Source: CAJXMH01 sp964001305 (GTDB lineage Bacteria > Bacteroidota > Bacteroidia > Flavobacteriales_E > Vicingaceae). From it: DNA of 64,000 bases. The notes beneath the pieces were generated by a model, which worked only from the letters and a program-made list of their open reading frames with translations, searched no databases and was not told the DNA's origin. This document shows positions 43,321 through 54,100 of this stretch, piece by piece. Location: the NCBI GenBank assembly GCA_964001305.1, contig CAXFAI010000011.1:58927-122926 (forward strand), in the 5' to 3' direction. Position 1 is the stretch's first letter; every line of letters starts with the position of its first letter. The translations under genes were made by a program, and so were the position numbers.

Positions 43321-44284
43321 AACGATAAAGATTTTGTAGACTCATCCAATTAACCTTCTTAAAGCCAACTAAGCCAACAAGAGCTGGAATTAACAAATTG
43401 ATACACCATAGAATAACGGAACTGATTAAGCCTGCTAAGCCTGAATATCCCATATATTCTAAAACAATAAATGCAACCGATGTTCTAACTGGTAAGTCTG
43501 AAATCCATGCGGTTGGAATGGCTGTTGCAACAAAAAATATTGAAATACTTGCCAATAGCGAATCGTAAAACGGAATGCTCGAATCAAACAACATGAAAAG
43601 AAAAGAAAATTGTATAAGAAAAACCAAATAACGCAAAGCACTAAGCAGTAAGGTTTCTAGTCTAGTTATAGCTGAAAAACGAATTAAGTTCTCTAAAGCA
43701 CTAAATTGAAATCTATCATTTAGTTTAGAAAATATTTTCTTGATTAAGGAAGAAGAAAAATAAATATAAAGTAACAGTATGGATATCAACAAACTGAATA
43801 AGACTTTGAATTCAAATCTAATCTCCAGTTCAACGAATGTAAAAAATGGAAAAATAAACACTGCTGCTAATAAAGTAATAAGCAACTGAGAAACTGAGCA
43901 TATGGTATTTGCATACAAAACTTTCAATTTATTTCCTTTGGATATATGTAGTAATCGTCCTCCCAATTCTCCCATTCTATTAGGCGTTAATAAGCTTAAA
44001 CTTATCCCAAACAAAATAGTCCAAATACTTTGAGTAATAGAAATAGGACTGAGCTTTACCACAAGTCGTCGCCATTTATGAGTTTCAATGAACCAATTTA
44101 CTGGCATTAAGAAAATGGCAAATAAGAAATACGCTGGGGACTGAGATACCCCGTTCAAAATATCTTTCAAATCAAATTGACTAGATTTCTCTTGAAAAAG
44201 GTAAACCAAATACCAACAAGCGAATATGCCTACTGACAAACCGATTATGGTGTTACTTAATTTATATAGCTTTGTTTTTCGCAA
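43313..44284 (-). CDS. Lysylphosphatidylglycerol synthase-type TM protein (UPF0104/AglD-like)
   Basis: 323 residues, seven or eight membrane spans. The layout and the NRMGELGGRLLHISKGNK motif after span three (a typical NRxGExxGR) match the UPF0104/LPG synthase transmembrane domain family. Members help move or modify lipids or lipid-linked sugars. Starts at TTG 44284 on the minus strand, sharing three bases with the ruvC ATG, so the two starts overlap head to head. Overlaps the glycosyltransferase gene and likely forms an operon with it and the permease. Confidence 0.75.
   Translation of the reverse strand: MRKTKLYKLSNTIIGLSVGIFACWYLVYLFQEKSSQFDLKDILNGVSQSPAYFLFAIFLMPVNWFIETHKWRRLVVKLSPISITQSIWTILFGISLSLLTPNRMGELGGRLLHISKGNKLKVLYANTICSVSQLLITLLAAVFIFPFFTFVELEIRFEFKVLFSLLISILLLYIYFSSSLIKKIFSKLNDRFQFSALENLIRFSAITRLETLLLSALRYLVFLIQFSFLFMLFDSSIPFYDSLLASISIFFVATAIPTAWISDLPVRTSVAFIVLEYMGYSGLAGLISSVILWCINLLIPALVGLVGFKKVNWMSLQNLYRFD
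44267..44274 (+). promoter_or_regulatory. -7 promoter element of ruvC
   Basis: TAGCTTTG, exact TAnnTTTG match, nine bases before the ruvC ATG and inside the coding start of the divergent gene. Weak TATG 17 bases upstream. Confidence 0.4.
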
Positions 44285-44853
44285 TGAATAGACAGATTGA
44301 AGAAGCAGACAAAATTATTTTAGGCATAGACCCCGGTACGAATATAATGGGTTATGGTCTGATAACGGTGAAGAACAAAGATATTTCTTTACTTTCTATG
44401 GGTGCCATTCATTTAACTAAATTAGGTGACCACAGCTTTCGACTTAAGAAAATTTTTGAGCGAACCTTAAGTCTAATCGATGAGTTTAAGGTGGATGAAA
44501 TGGCCATCGAAGCTCCCTTTTATGGAAAAAATGCTCAATCGATGTTAAAACTGGGAAGAGCACAAGGTGTGGCGATGGCTGCCTCATTAGTTCGTGAAGT
44601 TCCGGTTACTGAATATATGCCTAAGAAGATTAAAAAAGCCATTACAGGTAAAGGAGCAGCATCAAAAGAACAAGTTGCAGCTATGGTAAAATCAATTGTC
44701 CCGCATGAATCTACACCTAAATTTTTAGATGCTACTGATGGATTGGCCGTAGCAATCTGTCATTATTATCAAGGTTCTAGAATTGAAACTTCTTCCAAAA
44801 GTTATGGCTCTTGGGATTCCTTTTTAAAGCAAAACCCCGATCGGAAGGCCTAA
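44284..44853 (+). CDS. ruvC: Crossover junction endodeoxyribonuclease RuvC
   Basis: 189 residues. Resolves Holliday junctions with RuvAB. Seen: ILGIDPGTNIMGYGLI (first catalytic Asp), DEMAIEAPFYGKNAQSMLKLGRAQG (catalytic Glu) and FLDATDGLAVAICHYY (last acidic pair), all four acidic residues present. RNase H fold, cytoplasmic. Starts at ATG 44284, which overlaps the start of the divergent flippase-like gene; the in-frame TTG at 44272 lies in the -7 element. The stop overlaps the HIT gene end by four bases. ruvA and ruvB are not in this window. Confidence 0.96.
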   Translation: MNRQIEEADKIILGIDPGTNIMGYGLITVKNKDISLLSMGAIHLTKLGDHSFRLKKIFERTLSLIDEFKVDEMAIEAPFYGKNAQSMLKLGRAQGVAMAASLVREVPVTEYMPKKIKKAITGKGAASKEQVAAMVKSIVPHESTPKFLDATDGLAVAICHYYQGSRIETSSKSYGSWDSFLKQNPDRKA

Positions 44854-45236
44854 GCATTAATATTTGCTGCAATTTCGGCTAACTGTTCTTGACTTAAATC
44901 CAATTTAGGTCGTGCGAAATTGATGTCTTGAACGTTATTTATTGGCACCAAATGAATATGAGCATGCGCTACTTCTAGACCAATTACAGCTACACCAATT
45001 CGTTCACAGTCTATTTTGCTTTTGAGTTTACTTGCCACTCCTTTTGCAAATTGCCATAATGCCCTGTATTCTTCATCTTCAATATCAAAAATATAGTCAG
45101 TTTCTTTTTTTGGAATAACTAAAGTATGACCTTTAGCCAAAGGACTTATATCTAAAAATGCCAAGAATTGGTCGTTCTCTTCAATTCTATGGGCGGGAAT
45201 TTCACCAGATACTATTTTGCTAAAAATGGTACTCAT
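44850..45236 (-). CDS. HIT family protein (histidine triad nucleotide-binding)
   Basis: 128 residues. Seen: FSKIVSGEIPAHRIEEND at the N-terminus and VAHAHIHLVPIN, the HxHxHxx histidine triad. HIT enzymes hydrolyse nucleoside phosphoramidates or dinucleoside polyphosphates. The start codon and the greA stop share one base (TAATG), so the two genes are cotranscribed and probably coupled. Close to the Hint branch; the natural substrate is unknown. Confidence 0.92.
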   Translation of the reverse strand: MSTIFSKIVSGEIPAHRIEENDQFLAFLDISPLAKGHTLVIPKKETDYIFDIEDEEYRALWQFAKGVASKLKSKIDCERIGVAVIGLEVAHAHIHLVPINNVQDINFARPKLDLSQEQLAEIAANINA

Positions 45237-45709
45237 TATCGGCTAATTTCTACAATCTCAAATTTCATTTTCCCAGAAGGCACTTGAACCTCCGCAACAT
45301 CTCCGACTTTCTTCCCTAACAATCCTTTAGCAATTGGTGACTCAACTGATATTCGTTTTTGTTTAATATCAGCTTCTTTTTCAGATACAATGGTATATTC
45401 CATCGTAGTACCATTCGCTACATTCTTAATCTTTACTTTAGAAAGTATCAAAACTTTTGAGGTATCTAATTCAGATTCATCAACCACTCTGGCATTAGCG
45501 ATTAACGTTTCGAGTTTGCTGATTTTCAATTCTAATAAACCTTGAGCTTCTTTTGCTGCGTCATATTCGGCATTTTCAGAAAGGTCTCCTTTATCTCTAG
45601 CTTCTGCAATTTGTTGCGAAATAGAAGGTCGCTCTACAGTTCGCAAATGCTTTAATTCTTCTTTTAGCTTATTTAATCCCTCTTCTGTAAAATAACTTAT
45701 CTGTCCCAT
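45236..45709 (-). CDS. greA: Transcription elongation factor GreA
   Basis: 157 residues. N-terminal coiled coil with YFTEEGLNKLKEELKHLRTVERP and GDLSENAEYDAAKEAQG, the conserved DLSENAEY tip motif whose acidic residues reach the RNA polymerase active site, then a C-terminal FKBP-like domain with ISVESPIAKGLLGKKVGD. Rescues backtracked polymerase by stimulating transcript cleavage. Overlaps the HIT gene by one base. A terminator upstream separates it from the secretion module. Confidence 0.96.
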   Translation of the reverse strand: MGQISYFTEEGLNKLKEELKHLRTVERPSISQQIAEARDKGDLSENAEYDAAKEAQGLLELKISKLETLIANARVVDESELDTSKVLILSKVKIKNVANGTTMEYTIVSEKEADIKQKRISVESPIAKGLLGKKVGDVAEVQVPSGKMKFEIVEISR

Positions 45710-45730
45710 AATAGTCTACTTTATAACTTA

Positions 45731-45762
45731 AAAAAGAGAATCCCGATTACGAGATTCTCTTT
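45731..45762 (-). terminator. Rho-independent terminator of the secretion module
   Basis: Minus strand: AAAGAGAATC, a ten-base loop, GATTCTCTTT, then more T. It follows the porV-type gene after about 27 bases and closes the receptor-cargo-PorV operon. Confidence 0.85.
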
Positions 45763-45788
45763 ATCAAATGTATGTATTTTATTTAATC

Positions 45789-46856
45789 TTAGAAATTTAG
45801 CGCTACTCCTATTGAGTGTGTTCCATTGAAAGTTCTTGTTGTTCTATAAGAATAATCAATACCAAATGTTGATCCTGACTCACCTACTGGTACTTCTATT
45901 GTAGCACCAAATGTTGGTCCTGCAGAAGCAGTATTTGTCTCTTCTTCATCTTGAACATCTGATTCATAAACATAGCCTGCTCTTAACATGAACATTTCTC
46001 TAAAAGCATACTCAGCGCCTAACCTAAATTGATCTTTTGTAAATGAGTTTGATGTAAAACTACCCGCTGCTGTTAATCTGTGTTCTGACAATTCATCACT
46101 TTCTTCATTCTGCATAAGATAAAAGTCATAAGTCAAACCGATATTTAATAAAGATGGTAGTTCAAAATCATTTGACCTTTGGCTAATCGTCAATTGCTTT
46201 TCAGTTGCAGGATCTTCATATCTTTCAGAAAGGCCGTTTCCACTATATTGCATTGTGGGTCCAACATTTCTCAAAGCAATACCAAACTTTAATTGGTCAT
46301 TATCACCGGTTACATAATTAACCCCTGCATCTATAGCAACACCACTAGCTCTTACATTAGCAATCGATTGAGAAACCAATTTTACCAAGATACCACCACT
46401 AATCGTTTCCGAGAAATTTTTGGAATAAGCAGTACCCAAATTAAAATAGTTTGGTCTAAATGTTCCAAGTCCTCCATCAGGATTATTAATATCAGTTACT
46501 TCTAAATCCCCAAAACTCATTGACATAATTGAAATTCCTAATACACCACCTGACTCACCCATTCTTTGAGCTAATCCTACAGCATTAATACTAATATCAG
46601 TTCCACTTAACCAACTTGTATTAGAAAAATTGACTTGGGTACCTTGTGCATAGGCAAGTCCTGCAATATTTAAATGCATTGATTCTACACCCATGGAACC
46701 TGCAGTATTTGCACCTCCCCAACCTGAGCTTCTTGCCCAAGGGTTGATTAACAATTCGGATGCTCCTGCTTCACCTGCCCTGTCTTCATTACCTGCAAAA
46801 GCTAAAGAAGTAGCAATTGAAAGTATAAATAATAAACTTAAATGTATTCTTTTCAT
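45789..46856 (-). CDS. PorV/PorQ family outer membrane protein (type IX secretion)
   Basis: 355 residues. Signal peptide ending SLAFAG, then GEAGASELLINPWARSSGWGGANTA, the strongly conserved PorV/PorQ start, and repeating amphipathic strands ending with GTHSIGVALNF, a C-terminal beta-signal. Predicted beta-barrel of about 14 strands. PorV carries cargo from the type IX translocon to the attachment complex, PorQ is related. Eleven bases after the cargo gene and downstream of a TonB-dependent receptor, so it may serve that cargo rather than act as the general PorV. Confidence 0.85.
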   Translation of the reverse strand: MKRIHLSLLFILSIATSLAFAGNEDRAGEAGASELLINPWARSSGWGGANTAGSMGVESMHLNIAGLAYAQGTQVNFSNTSWLSGTDISINAVGLAQRMGESGGVLGISIMSMSFGDLEVTDINNPDGGLGTFRPNYFNLGTAYSKNFSETISGGILVKLVSQSIANVRASGVAIDAGVNYVTGDNDQLKFGIALRNVGPTMQYSGNGLSERYEDPATEKQLTISQRSNDFELPSLLNIGLTYDFYLMQNEESDELSEHRLTAAGSFTSNSFTKDQFRLGAEYAFREMFMLRAGYVYESDVQDEEETNTASAGPTFGATIEVPVGESGSTFGIDYSYRTTRTFNGTHSIGVALNF

Positions 46857-46867
46857 GAAACTAAGTT

Positions 46868-49800
46868 TTAGAAATTATTAAGGTCTACCGGTCTCATTAC
46901 ACCGAACCATTTCAAAATTTTCTCACCAACACCTGGAACATCTATATGCACGATATAAACACCACTTGAAATAGGAATACCTACTTGGTTTGATAAATCC
47001 CAATCTAAATAATTTAAAGGATCTGCTTTACTGTACTCTCTTATAAGAGTTCCTGACATATTATAAATCTTAATCTGACAATTCTCTGGAAGATTTATCA
47101 GTTTAACTCTATTATCTATCGCACTAGTTTCATAATCCGAAATTGCATAATACGGATTTGGAACAATATTAATCTCTCCTAGGGCGTCTTCAAGCACTGT
47201 AGTATTATTTTTAACAGTTGCTTTACCTCTTGTTTCAAAAGCATAAACCGGTCTACCTTCGTTCATTAGTGAAGAATCAACTTGGATTGCTCCATTTACA
47301 ATAGTTGTGTCATATAAATCTGAATATTTAACATCATAAGGCTTAGCAACTTTTACATAAACCTTAGCATCTGTAGACAATAATGTTTGATTTTCAGCTA
47401 ACATTGGATATGCTACCCAAGAACATGCTCTCCATGCATAACCTGGAATAATTCCAATATTACTATTTAGCATCTCTTTTAACATTTCACCACTATCGTA
47501 CTCGGGCATTTTTGTTGGTAGACCAGGAATCGTTGGAACTGGCTCGACATCTAGGGTCTTTCTGAATAAATAAATAACGTGCTTTCCACCCCAAACTAAG
47601 CTTCCATCTGATCCAGATGTTAATCTGTCTGTTGGATTCCATATCATATCAGCTCCATTATCAACTCCAAACCAGCTATCTTCTCCAAAAGCGATATTCA
47701 TTCTTTCACCAGTTTCCATATTAATGGCGTAACCAGGGAACCATCCCATACCGGTTGAGTCTATATAAGATGGACTTTCCGGGTCTGTTAAATCAACAGG
47801 ATCTCCTGGCTGCCACATATTTCCATCCTTATCAACAGACCCCAATGAACGTTTTTCGTATTTGTTGTCATTCGCAATGGTTCTTCCGGAAATTTCTTGT
47901 AGCTCAATAACAGGACATCTTGACCATTTTGACTTATCTTTTGTAAATACAAGTACAAAAGAGTTTAAATACTGTAATCTTGAATTTTGCACGGCTGAAA
48001 GATTAAAACCAGGTTTATTGATAAGTAAGCCTGAAGTTGAACTTCCTGTTCCAAAACCAACCAAAGCATAAGGAGATATAGTTCCTTCCAAAATATTCTC
48101 AAAATCTTCATTTGGATCAATTAAATCTCCATTTAAGGTTCTGTCTCCATACTCCGCTTGGGTTCCACTAGCAGATCCAGAAAGGATCCAGTTATAAGGA
48201 TTTCCTCCATCACCATCTGGTACACCTGATAACCAAGGCTTAGTCGGATCAGAATACTCTACTCTAGATGAAATAAACCCATTATTATTTGTTCTATCCA
48301 AACCTGGGTTACGAGTTTGTTCAACCAAAATCGACAATCCCCAATTTGGGTCAAATAATAGCTGCTCAGTTCTTGTCTTTATGGTATTGGTTGAGTAAAC
48401 TGTATCACCACCCTCTCTCCATATCATCCAATTAGCCGTATCAGTTACAACTACATTTCCATTACGCTTTTCATCTAACATTTTAAAATAGAACTTGCCA
48501 TCAACCACATTTAATGGGTCAACCACTTTTACGGTTAAAGGACCTGCTCCTAGCTTATAATCCAAAGCATCTATATAAGAGTTCTCATCTTCCCAATTCT
48601 TTTCTTCCATCAAACGGTTCAAAGTTGCATCTGTAAGCTCAAGTCCATTATTACCATTACCTTGTCCTTGAAGCCTTGTAATGCCAATCAAGTCACCATA
48701 ATTTGAATTAACTACGGTACCATTCTGCTCTGGTGTAATGCTATGAGGAATGGCTGCTACAGAAGCAACAGATCCTCCATCAGCCGTCTTTCTACTTGCT
48801 AAATAGGGTACTTTTTGTCCATCATACGCACCGGCAAAAGGGTTTGCCAAATCAGGTGCTTGATCTTGAACATAAGGCTTAAATTCATTGTATGCATAAG
48901 CCACTGCAATGTAATAGTAAGTCTTATAGTTAACTAATTGAGAATTTCCTTGTGCAAAAAGATCTTCAGTAACCCTAAAGCTATGTACAATTCCTTCATT
49001 GCTCCCTTCAACTTTCTTTATAGGAAAGTTTGCACCTAAACTCTCATCAAAAGTAAAATTGATTAGAGTTGTTACATCATCTTTGATATCACATTGAAAA
49101 GCTAATCTAGCAACCGAGATATCATCCAATTGAGATACTGATATATCCGCGCTCTTTAACTGATAAATTTGATATCCTTGAAATCTATACTTGTTATCAT
49201 AAAACTGAGGAGGATTCATATTCAACAATGTATCTGGAGTAACAATGTTTGGGTCTGTTTCCTCATATAATTCGTTAAAATTATTAGATAACTCACTATT
49301 ACTTAAGTAAAGAATTAATTCTTGATCTAATTCCTGAATCGTTAATTCTGGAGCATCTGGACCATCCAATACTTGGAAACAATTATCAAATAATGCCTGC
49401 GCTTTATCGTCCGCAGTAATTGCCTTATCTAAGGATGCAAAACGTCCTCCAGACTCTGCTTGACCAAATACTACACCAACTGTAATATCATTCACATTTC
49501 CAGGTTCAAGGGTAAATGGTCCTGCAGATTGAAGAAATCTTCTATCTCCAGGTGCGTTTGGTGAACCACCACCAGGATTTGCTTCGGTCCAATTCGTATT
49601 ATTAGGAACAGTTGTAATTCCATTTTCATCAGTTGTTCCCCAATGCAAAGGATCACTATCTCCAGGAAACATAAATGCAGTTGGAATATTCTCTACACCA
49701 TTTGAATTCAATCCATCTCCACCATGTCTCATGGGTTGACCATTCTGCCATATACCTCTCATATAGTTGTAAAAGTGAATTGCCAAAGAAGGATCTCCAT

Positions 49801-51118
49801 TTTGACCACCACCAATATTATAATAAACAAACCTTCTCATACCAAATCGTTCATTATCGATAATAGCATCCGGTTCCGGATCAGTTGGATCAAAGTAACC
49901 CAATCCATTCAAAGCTTGACCAGGTAAAATTCCTACTTGGTTGTTGATTCCATCAGCATCTTGATAAGGTCCTTCAAAGAAATCAATACCAATTACAGCA
50001 GGAGTAGCACCATAACCAGTCTGACCATTAAAATCTTCATCTAAATCATCTCCGTTATAGCAATAGCCAAAACCCCTTCCTACATCACATCCTACATAAT
50101 CATCTCTAGCATCACCTAAATCAGAATCTACATAATTAGCAAAATAGGTATCCGTAAGTGTAAATGTGGAACGATTTATCAACTCAAAATTGTAGAATGT
50201 CATATCATTAACTTCATCATTGGTTGCAAAAGCAAATGCTTGTGCGTGAATTTCCATACCTACTGAGGGAGCACTTGTTTCCGTATGCAAGTTACCTTTA
50301 TCATTAAAAATCCACCAGTATGTCTTATCCCCAAATAGAGGTCTTGTAGCACTTTCGCTTCTACTTGATCTCCTAGCACGACAATCCACTTGACCATTGC
50401 TATTTAACAAACTATCAGGAATTGCCGTATTAAACCCAGTTCCCAAATCATAATAAGGATAATCTCCATCATTATGGTCATAGAAGCCATCACCATTCAC
50501 ATCTACATAAGGAGCTAATTTATTGGCTTGACCTTTAGCTATATCTCCATTTGCTGGCCATTCTTCAATTATTGAAGGCACTTGATAATCTGGAAAATCT
50601 TCAGCAGCTGTTCCTGCCTCTAACGCTCTACGATATAATACAAATTGTAGAACATCTTGCTTCTCAATTTCAAAAAATCGGTCCCACTCATCACAGGTTG
50701 TTGCATCAATCTCAGCTGTACCGGTTGTATCCAGCGGACCAGTCCAATAATCAATACCACCATTAGGGCTTCCAGGGCCATAACGTGTTGCAGCGGCTTT
50801 TAACTGACCATTCACATCTGTTCCACCAAGCCAAAGACCTCCAGCATAAATGGCAAAAGAGTTTGATCCTTTCGGAACTTCATAATCTGCTCGATTGTTA
50901 GGACGATCTTGCCACCACAAACCGCCTGTTTCAACACGAGTTCTAACGTTGTTATACTCCAAGTAAGTTATTCTACTAGATGGAGAACAGCCAGCTGCTA
51001 ATGTAGGTCTGTTTACATTTCTATTTTCATCCTTTTTGACTGCATCTGGCCCTTTAGCCGAATAAGCTAAATGTGTCAACATCAAAAAACTAAATACAAT
51101 ACTTGCTCTTAATTTCAT
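46868..51118 (-). CDS. Large secreted protein with type IX sorting domain
   Basis: 1416 residues. Signal peptide (SIVFSFLMLTHLAYSAKG), long Asp/Asn/Gly-rich body with aromatic repeats and a possible calcium loop near residue 215 (DVNGDGFYDHNDGD), then a type A sorting domain in the last ~100 residues with INIVPNPYYA, VKLINLPENCQIKIYNMSG, YLDWDLSNQVGIPISSGVYIVHI and a final KILKWFGVMRPVDLNNF, longer than the usual end. Cell-surface or secreted function unknown. Cotranscribed with the upstream receptor and downstream PorV-type gene; gaps are 24 and 11 bases. Confidence 0.82.
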   Translation of the reverse strand: MKLRASIVFSFLMLTHLAYSAKGPDAVKKDENRNVNRPTLAAGCSPSSRITYLEYNNVRTRVETGGLWWQDRPNNRADYEVPKGSNSFAIYAGGLWLGGTDVNGQLKAAATRYGPGSPNGGIDYWTGPLDTTGTAEIDATTCDEWDRFFEIEKQDVLQFVLYRRALEAGTAAEDFPDYQVPSIIEEWPANGDIAKGQANKLAPYVDVNGDGFYDHNDGDYPYYDLGTGFNTAIPDSLLNSNGQVDCRARRSSRSESATRPLFGDKTYWWIFNDKGNLHTETSAPSVGMEIHAQAFAFATNDEVNDMTFYNFELINRSTFTLTDTYFANYVDSDLGDARDDYVGCDVGRGFGYCYNGDDLDEDFNGQTGYGATPAVIGIDFFEGPYQDADGINNQVGILPGQALNGLGYFDPTDPEPDAIIDNERFGMRRFVYYNIGGGQNGDPSLAIHFYNYMRGIWQNGQPMRHGGDGLNSNGVENIPTAFMFPGDSDPLHWGTTDENGITTVPNNTNWTEANPGGGSPNAPGDRRFLQSAGPFTLEPGNVNDITVGVVFGQAESGGRFASLDKAITADDKAQALFDNCFQVLDGPDAPELTIQELDQELILYLSNSELSNNFNELYEETDPNIVTPDTLLNMNPPQFYDNKYRFQGYQIYQLKSADISVSQLDDISVARLAFQCDIKDDVTTLINFTFDESLGANFPIKKVEGSNEGIVHSFRVTEDLFAQGNSQLVNYKTYYYIAVAYAYNEFKPYVQDQAPDLANPFAGAYDGQKVPYLASRKTADGGSVASVAAIPHSITPEQNGTVVNSNYGDLIGITRLQGQGNGNNGLELTDATLNRLMEEKNWEDENSYIDALDYKLGAGPLTVKVVDPLNVVDGKFYFKMLDEKRNGNVVVTDTANWMIWREGGDTVYSTNTIKTRTEQLLFDPNWGLSILVEQTRNPGLDRTNNNGFISSRVEYSDPTKPWLSGVPDGDGGNPYNWILSGSASGTQAEYGDRTLNGDLIDPNEDFENILEGTISPYALVGFGTGSSTSGLLINKPGFNLSAVQNSRLQYLNSFVLVFTKDKSKWSRCPVIELQEISGRTIANDNKYEKRSLGSVDKDGNMWQPGDPVDLTDPESPSYIDSTGMGWFPGYAINMETGERMNIAFGEDSWFGVDNGADMIWNPTDRLTSGSDGSLVWGGKHVIYLFRKTLDVEPVPTIPGLPTKMPEYDSGEMLKEMLNSNIGIIPGYAWRACSWVAYPMLAENQTLLSTDAKVYVKVAKPYDVKYSDLYDTTIVNGAIQVDSSLMNEGRPVYAFETRGKATVKNNTTVLEDALGEINIVPNPYYAISDYETSAIDNRVKLINLPENCQIKIYNMSGTLIREYSKADPLNYLDWDLSNQVGIPISSGVYIVHIDVPGVGEKILKWFGVMRPVDLNNF

Positions 51119-51142
51119 AATCTTTCTATTAATTCTTTCAGC

Positions 51143-54100
51143 TTAGAAACTTAACGTAACACCAAGTCTTATTCTCCTTGGTAATTCATAATTATACATA
51201 TTCTGTAATCTCATTTCATAGTGATCTCTAAAAGACTGTTCATTATTTTGTTGACGAATTTGGTCTTGGAATGCCAAAGATGTTAAGTAACCATCATCAT
51301 CTGCATTACCAGTATAAGCGTAAACTCCTTGAACATTGTCTCGATCTAATAAGTTTAACACTTGAACATATACGTTTAAGTTAGAAGTCTTTTTACCATT
51401 CTCCCATGACTCCTTATTTGCCTCATTAGCTTCTCCCCATTTAATTGTAAAGTTTTTGTCTACTCTAGCGTTTACTCTCAGTGCCCATGGTAATCTAGAG
51501 CCATTTACATCTCCAACAACAGGAGCACGGAATTGACCTCCTCCAATATTTTCACTATTATTTGCACCTGATCTAGCAGTATAAGGAGAACCTGAACCTG
51601 CAATAAAGGTTAAATTCAAGCCTGCATCTTCAAGAATATTCTTGCCACCCACTTTTGGTCCATTATATCTACTTCCTCTAGCAAATCTATAATCAATTGT
51701 TGCACTAATTTGATGTCTCTGATCATAGCTATATGGGAAGATTGTTCTAAGGTTTGGTTGCCCAGAATTTACTAAGTTAAATGAACTTGTTGCACCAGAG
51801 CCTGTACCTTCTGCAAATTGAAGTGTATAGTTTATTCGTAACATCACGTTCTTAACTCTTCTCAAATCATAGTTTATTGTAAACCCTTTTACTGTACCAA
51901 AATCTTGATTTGAATAAGTCAAGTAGTCCTCAGGAAATGCTCCAACCATGCGCACTACTTGGATTTCATCTCTTTGCTCACGATAAAAAGCAGACAAAGT
52001 TAAAGCGGAACTGTTTGTTAGCTTTTGTTTAAACCCAAGTTCATAACTAATGGTTTTAGTTGGCTTTAAGCTTGGATTTGACAATAACCTATTGTGGTTT
52101 TGGATATAAATAATATCAATTGGGTCCAATGCAACGTTACTCGTTGGTCTTTGCGCTAATATATCGTAATTAGCAAAGAAAGTAGCCTCATCTGAAATGG
52201 GGAAAGAGAAAGAAATACGTGGCATTAAAGTATATTGTGGCTCATAATCTTCGAATGAAGTTGCATCCATATCATCTACTGTATTTCTAGCTGATGGATT
52301 TTCTAACCATGGTGCAATTGAACTTCCTGCTTGCAGAATAGTCGGATCATTTAGCTCCTCTCCACTAGAGTTATAAAACGTGTTTGTCTCAGGATCTCTA
52401 TAGCCAACAACCTCTTCTGCATTGGGGTTTTCTATATCAGAAACATAAACTACATAGTCATCACCAATATTACTTGGAACATTGCTCAAACCTTGACCTT
52501 TTGCATATGCCACATCTCTTGTAGGGAAAAAGGACAGTTGATCTTTTAAAACAGGTTGGTTTGCATCAAATCGATCTAATCTTAAACCTAATCTAAAAAC
52601 AAGGTCATTAAATGCAAACTTATCTTCTATGAAACCTGCAATGTAAATTGGTTGATAAGCCGCTACAGGTCTTGTCTTATAACCCAATTCATTTACTTCG
52701 TTGAAGAAATCATCTAAACTTGGCTGATCTGAATACTTATTACCTAAATAATCATAACCTCTATATTGCAGGTTCACATTATTAGCAGGGTTAATTAATT
52801 GCTCAGCTGCAAAGTATTCCATTTTGTATACGCTAGGATCATAGGAATCAAAATCAATAAAATCTGTCCCGTTTGGATCAAGGCCTAAAGCTCTTCGCAT
52901 ATTATAAGCGAAATAAGTTCTTGCATTACCAGCATAAGCTCTTTCAAAAGTAATTTCAGGATATGAAGAAGCTTGAACAATTGTATAGTTAGATGAGTCA
53001 ATTTCTGAAATATGATTATTTACAGTACCTCTTCCTAGTTGCCAAAGTCCCATTGGTTGAAGTGAATAAACACTACTTACTCTTTGCTCATATTCAAATC
53101 CTAACATTATTGCATGGTCTCCAATATCAGCAGACCCCATTCCACTTAAACGATATTGATCTCGCTCTGATTTCTGATAAAAATCAATAACACTTCCTGG
53201 ATGCGACCAAAGGTTATATACATTATTAGGAATTGTACTACCATTTACCAAACCTCCAAAACCTTCAACATCTTCTCTAGTGTCATAAAATTCAGGAAAT
53301 TGATCTCTATACTTATAAAAACTACTTGTATAGTTTGCTAATAATGGATTTACGTTTCCTGGTGTGTAGTTGTATGCAATTGGACTATTAAAGGCAGTCA
53401 AGAAGTCGCCAATGTAATACCTCCCATCGTCTAACAAAATACCTCTACCATTATTTGTCTCAAAGCTGTATGATGGCTCAGTTACTGCTTCAAATTTTCC
53501 AACATAACCATAATTGAAGAAATTATCTTCGTGATTCTCATCTTGGTAAACGAAAGTTCTTCTAGAAAAATCCGCTTGTAAAGAGAAGAAAGCATTTTTT
53601 ACCAAAGAGTTATCTTCCTCACCTTCTTTTACTTCCGCATTGGCAAAACGCTGAGTATACCTAACATAGGCTCTTACATCATTAGTAATTTGCTGTGGAT
53701 TATTTGCATAATTGTAGAGTTGAAAAGCACCTCTTTGACTTCTAACATCTTGATTAGAAACTGCTCTATCAAATGTTCCTCCTACAGCTAATGCCGCTAA
53801 CTCGTTTACTTTGATATCAAACTTTCCATTCAAAACAGCTCTTTTTGCAGCTACATTTCGTTGATAATCAATCTCTTCAAAATCCTCTTCTGTTAAAAAT
53901 TCAGCTTTCTTAAACACCCCTGGATTAACCCCATCTGTAAACAATGGATCGGCATGAATTTCATCTTGTGCAGCATCTGTTGGCTTATAAAGCTGAACAG
54001 CTGAAGGTCTTGGATTTAAAATTGTTCGATACTCCCCGGTTACTAAAAAGCCAAGTGGGGCATCCTTAATTTTTCCATTTTCATCTTTCTTTGTAATGAT

